Origin: Flavobacterium sp. HTF | GTDB lineage: Bacteria; Bacteroidota; Bacteroidia; Flavobacteriales; Flavobacteriaceae | Reading direction: 5' to 3' | Length of the DNA: 37,352 bases | NCBI RefSeq assembly: GCF_003105115.1 | Contig: NZ_QETH01000044.1 | Coordinates: forward strand, 1 to 37,352 | In this document: positions 8,780 to 16,394 of the stretch, piece by piece | Layout of the letters: each line of letters starts with the position of its first letter | Position numbering within the stretch: position 1 is the first letter of the stretch | Notes under the pieces: generated by a model | Database searches by the model: none | The model's input: only the letters and a program-made list of their open reading frames with translations | Told to the model about the DNA's origin: nothing | Translations under genes and position numbers: made by a program

Positions 8780-9658
8780 TTATAAAATACGCTTTAATCC
8801 GGAAAAATCTTCCCTATACTGACTAGGTGTACAATTTTTAGTAGCTTTAAAACTACGATTGAAGTTTGCAATATTATTAAAACCGGATTTAAAAGCAACT
8901 TCAGAAACACTCATATCTTTTTCAACCAGCCAACGGGCCGCATATCCTATCCTAATATCATTTATATAATTGACAAAAGTTTTCCCCGTACGTTTTTTGA
9001 TAAACCGGTTGAATGAAATTATAGACATACTGGCAACATTCGCAACATCTTCGAGAGTGATCTTTTCTGCAAAATGTTTTTGTACATATTCATACACCAA
9101 TTTCATTTTATCATAATCATCAAACGTATCATAATCTACCGTATAAGTAGAAAGCAATCGCTGGTTTCTTGAATTTGCCAAGTCATACAATAAAGACGTA
9201 ATTTCCAAAAAATAGTCCATACCATCTAATTTAGAAAGCTTTACCAATCTTGGAGTCAATTCTTCGGCGACTTTTTTCGAAAATAAAATCCCGTGTATCG
9301 AACGGTTAAACATATCCCGAATCGGATTCATGATACGTCTCGACAATAAAGATTCGTGAAATAAATCATTATGAAACTGAATTGTAATTTCATGAATTTT
9401 TTTACTTGTACATTTATTTAATTCCCAGCCGTGATATAAATTAGGTCCGATCAAAACCAATTCTACATTATCAATTTCTTCAATATTATCGCCAACAACA
9501 CGCTTTACTCCTTTTCCGTTTAAGATAAAATTGATCTCAAATTCCGGATGATAATGAACAGGAAAATCAAAACTATCTTTCACTCTGTCAAAAACCAAAA
9601 AGCTGTCTCCTGCCGAAAGCGGCGCAATTTCTCTGTAAAAATTTTTAGTACTACTCAT
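8780..9658 (-). CDS. AraC-family transcriptional regulator (cupin + AraC HTH)
   Basis: Cytoplasmic activator of 292 aa that probably senses a mannan-derived sugar and switches on the flanking operons. The N-terminal half is the cupin-like sugar-sensing domain (FPVHYHPEFEINFI near 33-46). The C-terminal 100 residues contain two helix-turn-helix units, with a first-HTH region around LEDVANVASMS and the second ending in SGFNNIANFNRSFK, then the TPSQYR family signature. I choose ATG at 9656-9658: the frame stays open 15 codons further but would begin with TTG, and related regulators begin at MSS.NFYREI-like sequence. No membrane segment, so it is not a hybrid two-component sensor. It sits between the susC operon and the divergent enzyme operon, the natural place for their local regulator. 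Confidence 0.9.
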   Translation of the reverse strand: MSSTKNFYREIAPLSAGDSFLVFDRVKDSFDFPVHYHPEFEINFILNGKGVKRVVGDNIEEIDNVELVLIGPNLYHGWELNKCTSKKIHEITIQFHNDLFHESLLSRRIMNPIRDMFNRSIHGILFSKKVAEELTPRLVKLSKLDGMDYFLEITSLLYDLANSRNQRLLSTYTVDYDTFDDYDKMKLVYEYVQKHFAEKITLEDVANVASMSIISFNRFIKKRTGKTFVNYINDIRIGYAARWLVEKDMSVSEVAFKSGFNNIANFNRSFKATKNCTPSQYREDFSGLKRIL

Positions 9659-9960
9659 CTCAAATCTGTTTTTTAAAAGTAATATTGCGTTTTTTATTTG
9701 CAATAATATGATATATAATTGATAAAATAATATTAATTAGACGAGAAACATCCGTTTATCTTTGAAAAATAGAATTATCATTTTTTTAAAAACAGTATTA
9801 ATAATAAACATTAATCATTTTTAATAGAATAACTTTTTAAAGTTTTAATAATTTTATCAAAGAAACCATAATGAATCGATGATTGAAAAACTGATTAATA
9901 TTTACAGCATGTAAATATGTCGATTTGAAGCTATCGGACTGAAAACAAACTTATTTTGTA
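9659..9960. promoter_or_regulatory. Divergent intergenic control region, regulator / GH26 operon
   Basis: A 302-base AT-rich gap with no coding frame. TATCTTTG at 9757-9764 (plus) matches the -7 consensus exactly, but I see no TTG 17-23 bases upstream. It would give a leader of about 190 bases before GH26. A dyad TATTGC/GCAATA spaced by 11 bases (9683-9705) contains a minus-strand AAAAACGC (9687-9694), the same octamer found before susC, making this a candidate operator for the AraC-type regulator (inference). Confidence 0.4.
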
Positions 9961-11097
9961 ATGAATAAAAATATATTTATCCTTATAACTACTGTATTTA
10001 TTGGAGTTTCCTGCTCTTGTAAAAATAATGTCAGTAATACTAATTTGTCACTTTCAGATAAAAAAGCGACACCTGAAACTATATCTCTTTATAAAAAACT
10101 GAACCAATTAACTCAAAAAGGGTTTCTTTTTGGGCATCAGGATGATCTTGCTTATGGCGTTAACTGGAAATATGAAAATGGCAGAAGCGATGTAAAAGAG
10201 GTTACCGGAGACTATCCTGCCGTTTATGGATGGGATATTGCAGGATTAGAAAAAGATGACGTTAATAATATTGACGGAGTTCCTTTTGCTAAAATGAAAC
10301 AATACATTAAAGAAGCCAATGAAAGAGGCGGAATCTCGACTGTAAGCTGGCATTTTGACAATCCGGCAACAGGGAAAAATGCCTGGGACAATACGCCAAA
10401 TTCATTAAAAACAGTTTTGCCAGGAGGAGAAAATCATCAAAAATTTACTTTGTGGCTGGACAAAGCGGCTGATTTCTTTTTATCATTAAAAGATAAAAAA
10501 GGAAAAAACATTCCGATTCTTTTCAGACCCTATCATGAACTTACAGGAGGCTGGTTTTGGTGGGGAAAAGGAAATTGCACCCCTGAAGAATTTAAAACTT
10601 TATGGAAATTTACCTTTGATTACCTGCAAAAAAAAGGCGTTCATAATTTAATATATGTTTACAATACTAGTAGCTTCAAAACAGAAGAAGATTTTCTGGC
10701 CAACTACCCTGGTGCTGGTTATGCAGATATCCTGAGCTTTGATTCTTATCAGAATAATGAGGACAAAGAAGGTAAAAAATTCATTGCCGAAGTTCAGAAT
10801 CAGTTTAAAATAATTAACAAAATCGGTCTGGAACAAAATAAGCCAATTGCCCTTGCAGAAGCCGGATATGAAGCAATTCCGGATGCGAAATGGTGGACAG
10901 GAACCCTAACAAAAGCTATTGGAGATTATAAAATCTCTTATGTCCTTTTATGGAGAAACCACGGCTGGCAGGAAAAAGAACAAAAAATGCATTATTACGC
11001 GCCCTATCCGGGACAAATAAGCGAGAAAGATTTTGTTGATTTTTATCATCTCGACAAAACTTTATTCGAAAAAGATATTCAAAAAACATCCAAATAA
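9961..11097 (+). CDS. GH26 beta-mannanase, lipoprotein
   Basis: Beta-1,4-mannan hydrolase of family 26, 378 aa. An N-terminal lipoprotein-type signal contains VSCSC (Cys18 or Cys20), so the enzyme is membrane-anchored. The catalytic barrel runs from about 38 to 370: GHQDD (58-62), SWHFDNP (129-135), the acid/base in FRPYHE (Glu193) followed by GGWFWWG, and the nucleophile in LAEAGYE (Glu300). Residues beside the active site resemble the Bacteroidota group that includes mannobiose-releasing enzymes, but endo or exo action cannot be told from sequence. First gene of the plus-strand operon; the symporter ATG follows 36 bases after its stop. Confidence 0.93.
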   Translation: MNKNIFILITTVFIGVSCSCKNNVSNTNLSLSDKKATPETISLYKKLNQLTQKGFLFGHQDDLAYGVNWKYENGRSDVKEVTGDYPAVYGWDIAGLEKDDVNNIDGVPFAKMKQYIKEANERGGISTVSWHFDNPATGKNAWDNTPNSLKTVLPGGENHQKFTLWLDKAADFFLSLKDKKGKNIPILFRPYHELTGGWFWWGKGNCTPEEFKTLWKFTFDYLQKKGVHNLIYVYNTSSFKTEEDFLANYPGAGYADILSFDSYQNNEDKEGKKFIAEVQNQFKIINKIGLEQNKPIALAEAGYEAIPDAKWWTGTLTKAIGDYKISYVLLWRNHGWQEKEQKMHYYAPYPGQISEKDFVDFYHLDKTLFEKDIQKTSK

Positions 11098-11133
11098 TTG
11101 CCCAAACTAACTCAAACCTTAAAACCAAACCGA

Positions 11134-12525
11134 ATGCACGACAAAATTAGTTTAAAAGAAAAAATAGGTTACGGTCTTGGAGATGCTGCATCATCCATGT
11201 TCTGGAAAATTTTCAGCATGTATCTTTTATTTTTCTATACCGACGTGTTCGGATTGGCCCCGGCTGTAGTCGGAACCATGTTTTTGATTACCAGAATCTG
11301 GGATTCCTGTTTTGACCCGATTGTAGGGATCATTGCAGACAGAACCAAAAGCAAATGGGGAAAATTCAGGCCCTATCTTTTATGGGTTGCTGTTCCTTTT
11401 GCGGTAATAGGGGTTTTGACTTTTTACACTCCTGATTTTGACGAAAAAGGAAAAATCATTTACGCGTATGTTACCTATTCGGCTATGATGATGATTTATT
11501 CATTGATCAATGTTCCTTATGCATCACTTTTGGGTGTCATGTCATCTGACCGAAAAGAAAGAACAACACTTTCATCTTACCGAATGGTTTTTGCTTTTGG
11601 AGGAAGCCTTCTGGCACTTTGGCTAATAGAACCTTTAGTAAATTACTTCGGCGGAAGCCTGAACTCAAAATCGGGCTGGCTGGCAACAATTTCTGTATTT
11701 GGAGTAATTACAACTGCTTTTTTCTGGGGTTGCTTTTTCTTCACCAAAGAAAGAATTAAACCAATTGTTGATGAAAAGAATAATTTAAAAGAAGACTTAA
11801 AAGATCTGCTTAAAAATAAACCATGGTGGATTCTGCTCGGAGCCGGAATTGGCACTTTGGTATTTAATTCCATTCGTGACGGAGCAGCTGTTTATTATTT
11901 TAAATATTATCTAAGCAGTAATATAAACTTTGATTTTTCCTTATTCGGAACAGATTTTCACATGACACCAACATCTATTTATCTGGTTTTGGGTCAGGCT
12001 GCCAATATCATCGGGGTTATTATGGCAACTCCGATTGCTAACCGAGTAGGTAAAAAAAATACTTTTTTTGGTGCCATGGCTTTAGCCGCACTTTTCAGTT
12101 TGATTTTTTATTTCTTCGGAAAAGAAGATGTATTCCTGATCATGAGTTTTCAGGTTTTAATCAGCATTTGTGCCGGATGTATTTTTCCTTTAATCTGGTC
12201 GATGTATGCTGACAGCGCCGATTATTCAGAATGGAAACAGGGACGTAGGGCTACAGGATTGGTTTTCTCTGCCTCATCAATGTCACAAAAATTCGGATGG
12301 ACAATTGGCGGCGCGGGAACGGGATGGCTTTTGGCCTATTATGGTTTTAAAGCCAATGTAGAACAAACCGCAGTAACCCAAAACGGAATTCAGTTAATGT
12401 TAAGCATACTTCCTGCAATTGCAGCAATTATATCAGTCGCCTTTATTTTGTTTTATCCCTTATCTGAAGAAAAATTACAAATCATTGAACAGGATTTAAA
12501 CGAAAAAAGAGATCAGACCACTTAA
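11134..12525 (+). CDS. GPH-family (MFS) sugar:cation symporter
   Basis: Inner-membrane transporter of 463 aa with about 12 hydrophobic segments. It belongs to the glycoside-pentoside-hexuronide:cation symporter family, as shown by KEKIGYGLGDAASSMFW at the N-terminus, the DxxxDPxxGxxxDRTKSKWGKFRPYLL block (about 64-89) and the later GRRATGLVFS region. Expected to carry mannobiose or short manno-oligosaccharides into the cytoplasm, where the next two gene products act. I start at ATG 11134. The frame is open back to 11098 but only with TTG, and the extra 12 residues do not fit the family. It sits 26 bases before GH130. Confidence 0.93.
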   Translation: MHDKISLKEKIGYGLGDAASSMFWKIFSMYLLFFYTDVFGLAPAVVGTMFLITRIWDSCFDPIVGIIADRTKSKWGKFRPYLLWVAVPFAVIGVLTFYTPDFDEKGKIIYAYVTYSAMMMIYSLINVPYASLLGVMSSDRKERTTLSSYRMVFAFGGSLLALWLIEPLVNYFGGSLNSKSGWLATISVFGVITTAFFWGCFFFTKERIKPIVDEKNNLKEDLKDLLKNKPWWILLGAGIGTLVFNSIRDGAAVYYFKYYLSSNINFDFSLFGTDFHMTPTSIYLVLGQAANIIGVIMATPIANRVGKKNTFFGAMALAALFSLIFYFFGKEDVFLIMSFQVLISICAGCIFPLIWSMYADSADYSEWKQGRRATGLVFSASSMSQKFGWTIGGAGTGWLLAYYGFKANVEQTAVTQNGIQLMLSILPAIAAIISVAFILFYPLSEEKLQIIEQDLNEKRDQTT

Positions 12526-12551
12526 TCCAAACAGATACAATACCTATTTTT

Positions 12552-13742
12552 ATGACAACAATAGCCACTTCAACTACATTTCAGGATAGAAAAGTAGCAC
12601 TAGAAAAAGAACATAAAGCACTAATTGAGCTAAAAAATAATCCTGAGGAAAAAGCAGGAAACGGCATATTTGCCCGCTACAAAAATCCCGTAGTGACAGC
12701 AGCACACGTACCACTGAACTGGCGTTTTGACCTGAATGAAAAAACAAATCCTTTTCTGCAGGAAAGAATCGGAATGAATGCCACATTTAATGCCGGTGCC
12801 ATGAAATGGAAAGGAAAATACCTGCTTGCTGTTCGTGTAGAAGGAATTGACCGAAAATCTTTTTTTGCGATAGCAGAAAGTCCAAACGGAGTGGACAATT
12901 TTAAGTTTTGGGATAAACCCTGCGTGATTCCACAAACTCAGGAACCGGACACCAATGTTTATGACATGCGTTTGATTAACCATGAAGATGGCTGGGTTTA
13001 CGGTATTTTTTGCACCGAAAGAAAAGATCCAAAAGCACCAAAAGGCGACACAAGTTCTGCTGTAGCCAATGCCGGGATTGTTCGTTCAAAAGATTTAATC
13101 AACTGGGAAAGACTTCCCGATTTAATTTCAAATACAGGACAACAGCGTAATGTCGTTTTGCACCCTGAATTTATAAATGGAAAATATGCCCTTTACACAC
13201 GTCCGCAGGATGGTTTTATCGATGTTGGAAATGGCGGTGGTATTGGTTTAGGTTATGTGGAGGACATGACAAATCCTGTAGTAAAAGATGAAAAAATCAT
13301 CTTCGGAAAAAAATATCATACTATATATGAATTAAAAAACGGTGCTGGTCCTGCTCCTATCAAAACAGAGAAAGGCTGGTTGCATTTAGCACACGGGGTT
13401 AGAAATACCGCTGCCGGTTTGCGCTATACGTTATATATGTTTATGACGGATTTGAATGATATAACGAAAGTAACCCATGTTCCTGCCGGACATTTTATGG
13501 GACCTGAAGGAATTGAAAGGGTTGGTGACGTATCAAACGTATTATTTACCAATGGCTGGATCGAAGATGCCGACGGAACTGTTTTTATTTATTACGCCTC
13601 ATCAGACACAAGAATGCATGTGGCTGTTTCATCTGTAGAAAAACTGATTGATTATGTAATGAACACACCTGAAGATACCTTTATATCTGCAGGTTCTGTA
13701 AATACAATTATTAGTCAGATCGAAAAAAATAACGCAATATAA
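12552..13742 (+). CDS. GH130_1 4-O-beta-D-mannosyl-D-glucose phosphorylase
   Basis: Cytoplasmic inverting phosphorylase, 396 aa, close to the length of the characterised Bacteroides enzyme. It converts mannosyl-beta-1,4-glucose plus phosphate to mannose-1-phosphate and glucose. No signal peptide. Family features: five-bladed propeller pattern, NATFNAGAM (76-84), the EPDTNVYDMR motif with the proposed catalytic Asp138, QQRNVVLHPEF, RPQDGF, and LHLAHGVR with its phosphate-site His. The full EPDTNVYDMR pattern and the adjacent epimerase gene favour subfamily 1 over the mannobiose- or N-glycan-acting subfamilies. The epimerase gene begins six bases after its stop, which fits a two-step pathway. 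Confidence 0.93.
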   Translation: MTTIATSTTFQDRKVALEKEHKALIELKNNPEEKAGNGIFARYKNPVVTAAHVPLNWRFDLNEKTNPFLQERIGMNATFNAGAMKWKGKYLLAVRVEGIDRKSFFAIAESPNGVDNFKFWDKPCVIPQTQEPDTNVYDMRLINHEDGWVYGIFCTERKDPKAPKGDTSSAVANAGIVRSKDLINWERLPDLISNTGQQRNVVLHPEFINGKYALYTRPQDGFIDVGNGGGIGLGYVEDMTNPVVKDEKIIFGKKYHTIYELKNGAGPAPIKTEKGWLHLAHGVRNTAAGLRYTLYMFMTDLNDITKVTHVPAGHFMGPEGIERVGDVSNVLFTNGWIEDADGTVFIYYASSDTRMHVAVSSVEKLIDYVMNTPEDTFISAGSVNTIISQIEKNNAI

Positions 13743-13748
13743 TCTACC

Positions 13749-14939
13749 GTGTCAGAACAATTAAAGCAACTCAAAACCGAATTATCTGCTGAGCTTGAAA
13801 ACATTCTGAGTTATTGGTCAAAGAATACGATCGATACTCAAAATGACGGTTTTATTGGTCAGATTGATAACCATGAAAACGCAATTGAAAACGCTGAAAA
13901 AGGTTCTGTTTTGAATGCACGAATTTTATGGTCGTTTTCATCTGCCTATCAAACCACAAAAAACGAAGAACATAAACATATTGCCAAACGTGCTTTTGAG
14001 TTTCTTTCAGCATATTTTTATGATTCAGAATTTGGCGGCTTATTCTGGAGCATCAATGTTGATAAAACGCCAAAAGACACCAAAAATCAGATTTATGCTT
14101 TGGCTTTTGCCATTTACGGACTATCTGAATATTATGTAATTTCTAAAGACGAAAAAGCGTTAGCAATCGCAATAAATTTATATTTAAGAATTCAAAAACA
14201 CAGTTACGATCCTGTTCACAAAGGTTATTTAGAAGCCTTTACAAGAGATTGGCAAGCTATAGAAGATTTACGCCTGAGCGAAAAAGACGCCAACGAAAAG
14301 AAAACAATGAATACCCATCTGCACATTGTAGAAGCGTATGCCAATTTGTTTAAAGTCTGGCCTGATAAAACGCTTCAAAATGATATTACATTACTTTTAG
14401 AAACTATTGAAAAACATTTCATCAATACCGAAAACGGGCATTTAAGTTTGTTTTTTGATGAAAACTGGATCGAAAAACCGGATGTTATTTCGTATGGACA
14501 TGATATAGAAGCAGCCTGGCTTTTATTGCAATGTGCAGAAATTTCTGAAAACAAAACACTGATAGCCAATTATAAAAAACATGCTGTTCAGATGGCAGAA
14601 GTTACCAGAGAAGGGCTTGATACTGACGGTGGCTTATGGTATGAATTTGATCCCGAAAAGAACGAATTAATTGCCGAAAAACACTGGTGGGTCCAGGCAG
14701 AAGCTTTAATTGGTTTTTATAACGCTTATCAGCTTACCGGCAATGAAATTTATTTGGATATTGTTTTTAAAAACTGGGATTTTATAAAAAACCACATTCT
14801 GGATACTAAAAACGGAGAATGGTTTTGGGGAATTTACAAAGATTATTCCTTAATAGAAAAAGACAAAGCCGGATTCTGGAAATGTCCTTATCACAACAGC
14901 CGTGCCTGCTTAGAACTTATTAACCGCATTAAAACCTAA
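13749..14939 (+). CDS. AGE-family cellobiose/mannobiose 2-epimerase
   Basis: Cytoplasmic epimerase, 396 aa, (alpha/alpha)6 barrel of the N-acylglucosamine 2-epimerase family. It inverts C2 of the reducing-end sugar and so makes mannosyl-glucose from mannobiose. Catalytic residues of cellobiose 2-epimerases are recognisable: Arg58 in LNARILW, His190/His192 in MNTHLH, His251 in SYGHDIEAAWLL, and His382 in WKCPYHNSRACLE. Start is GTG at 13749-13751, six bases after the GH130 stop; the next Met is near residue 187, so GTG is well supported. Mannobiose rather than cellobiose as substrate is inferred from the neighbouring GH130_1 and mannanases; a role in both is possible since glucomannan gives mixed dimers. 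Confidence 0.92.
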   Translation: MSEQLKQLKTELSAELENILSYWSKNTIDTQNDGFIGQIDNHENAIENAEKGSVLNARILWSFSSAYQTTKNEEHKHIAKRAFEFLSAYFYDSEFGGLFWSINVDKTPKDTKNQIYALAFAIYGLSEYYVISKDEKALAIAINLYLRIQKHSYDPVHKGYLEAFTRDWQAIEDLRLSEKDANEKKTMNTHLHIVEAYANLFKVWPDKTLQNDITLLLETIEKHFINTENGHLSLFFDENWIEKPDVISYGHDIEAAWLLLQCAEISENKTLIANYKKHAVQMAEVTREGLDTDGGLWYEFDPEKNELIAEKHWWVQAEALIGFYNAYQLTGNEIYLDIVFKNWDFIKNHILDTKNGEWFWGIYKDYSLIEKDKAGFWKCPYHNSRACLELINRIKT

Positions 14940-14942
14940 AAA

Positions 14943-16196
14943 ATGAAAACCACTTTTCTTAAAATAGCATTTATAAGTTCTCTGATTCTATCCTTAGCAG
15001 GCTGTTCTTCAAACGATGAATCAGATCCTGAAATTGCAGTTGACCCACCTGTTACGGTTCCAACTGATCCTTTAACAACGGCAAACGCAGCAACTTATAT
15101 GGTCGATGCCAACGCAACCAAAGAAACAGTGGCCTTATTTTACAATTTAAAAAAACTGGCAAAAACCAAGGTTGCCATCGGTCAGCAGGATGCTTTTAAT
15201 AGTTTTTATGAAGATGCGGTCGGAGAATCTGACATTAAGAAAAATACAGGTTACGATCCGGCAGTTTTAGGATCAGATTTTATGTTTATTACTGATAAAA
15301 ACAATAATGAACAGGCCGGCAACTGGTTTTATCAACAGGAACAAAAAATCATAAGTGATGCCAAAACTGCTTATGAAAAAGGCATGATTAATACGTTTTG
15401 CTGGCATTTGAGAGAACCCAACAAAGAAGAAAGTTTTTATACCGCTGATATGACGACCGAGGAAAAGTCGACAGCTTTTAAAAGTATTTTACCGGGCGGA
15501 GCCAATCACGAATGGTACAAGAAAAAACTGGACAAGATAGCAAGCGTAGTTTCAAATTTAAAAGGCACAAAAGGTGAACTGATTCCAATAATCTTCAGGC
15601 CTTTTCATGAATTTGACGGAAACTGGTTTTGGTGGGGAGAGAGTTTTTGCACCGCAGAAGAATACAAAACTGCTTATCAGTTTACGGTTGATTATTTAAA
15701 AAACACTAAAGGTGTTCACAATATTCTGTATGCTTTTTCGCCCGACAACTCTTATTCAACTACTCAGGGTTATTTGAGCCGGTATCCGGGAGATAAATAT
15801 GTTGATATTTTAGGAATGGATAATTATGGCGATTTGAATAATCAGGGAAATGATGGTGTCAGAAGGGCAAACGTTAAACTAAAAATGATATCGAATATGG
15901 CTCTGGATAAAGTAAAAATTGCTGCTTTAACCGAGACAGGTTATCGGGTTACGGCAACAAATCCGCCAGTAACTAACTGGTTTGCTACCAATTTGTACGG
16001 CGCACTAAATGACAATCCAACATTTGACCTTCAGATTATATCAATCAGTTATGTAATGTTTTGGAATAATACTAAAGATGGTTATTATGTACCGAATGGT
16101 TCTGTATCGAATGCAAGCGACTTTAAGACATTTGCAACAAAACCAAAATCGGCATTATTGAATTCTTTGCCGAAGATGTATGAAATGCCAAAGTAG
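14943..16196 (+). CDS. Second GH26 beta-mannanase, lipoprotein
   Basis: Family 26 mannanase, 417 aa, anchored by a lipobox LAGC (Cys21) followed by an acidic SSNDESDPE stretch and a Pro/Thr linker (33-45). That pattern often marks surface-exposed lipoproteins in Bacteroidota. Catalytic domain about 55-410: GQQDAF (80-85), CWHLREP (153-159), the acid/base in FRPFHE (Glu223) followed by GNWFWWGE, and the nucleophile in LTETGY (Glu331). Clearly a paralogue of the GH26 at 9961 but diverged in loops. The surface-type N-terminus suggests this one attacks polymer outside while the first works on imported oligomers (inference). The gene begins three bases after the epimerase stop. Confidence 0.93.
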   Translation: MKTTFLKIAFISSLILSLAGCSSNDESDPEIAVDPPVTVPTDPLTTANAATYMVDANATKETVALFYNLKKLAKTKVAIGQQDAFNSFYEDAVGESDIKKNTGYDPAVLGSDFMFITDKNNNEQAGNWFYQQEQKIISDAKTAYEKGMINTFCWHLREPNKEESFYTADMTTEEKSTAFKSILPGGANHEWYKKKLDKIASVVSNLKGTKGELIPIIFRPFHEFDGNWFWWGESFCTAEEYKTAYQFTVDYLKNTKGVHNILYAFSPDNSYSTTQGYLSRYPGDKYVDILGMDNYGDLNNQGNDGVRRANVKLKMISNMALDKVKIAALTETGYRVTATNPPVTNWFATNLYGALNDNPTFDLQIISISYVMFWNNTKDGYYVPNGSVSNASDFKTFATKPKSALLNSLPKMYEMPK

Positions 16197-16260
16197 TTTT
16201 TTTGTTTCAGGTCTCAGGTTTCAGGTTGTAGCAACAAAACGTCTTAAATAATACAAAGTC

Positions 16261-16380
16261 CTAGCCCCGATAGAAGTGGAAATCCTTTTGTGCAGTCCCG
16301 ATTCCGTCCCGATCCCGAAACTTCGGGACGGAATCGGGACAGAGGCACAAAAGATTGCAACGGATAGCGGGATTAGCTCC
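16261..16380. repeat. Interspersed structured repeat (nested hairpins)
   Basis: A GC-rich island in an AT-rich gap. The core is a perfect 18-bp stem (16295-16312 with 16323-16340, 10-base loop). Outside it is a 9-bp stem CTTTTGTGC/GCACAAAAG (16285-16293 with 16345-16353). The ends, TAGCCCCG and AGCGGGATTAGCT, can pair partly. From memory, similar 'TAGCCCCGATAG...AGCGGGA.TAGCTCC' elements recur between genes in Flavobacterium. Here it separates GH26 from GH5_7. It is preceded at 16204-16230 by a TTTCAGGT-type short repeat. Confidence 0.7.
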
Positions 16381-16394
16381 TAAAAATATAAATT

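Noticed and set aside
8780..9658. Hybrid two-component (HTCS) regulator for the mannan locus
   Set aside because: No sensor, kinase or receiver domain; the protein is a simple cupin plus AraC DNA-binding domain.
9659..9703. TTG-initiated 15-codon extension of the AraC-type regulator
   Set aside because: ATG at 9658 starts at the conserved N-terminus; the extension overlaps the dyad that looks like an operator.
11098..11133. TTG-initiated extension of the symporter
   Set aside because: Begins directly after the GH26 stop, adds 12 residues not expected in the family; ATG at 11134 precedes the conserved KEKIGYG start.
12630..12983. 117-codon minus-strand frame
   Set aside because: Antisense to GH130; no family resemblance.
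16261..16380. tRNA or riboswitch
   Set aside because: Folds as long nested stems without cloverleaf, anticodon arm or a riboswitch core I recognise.
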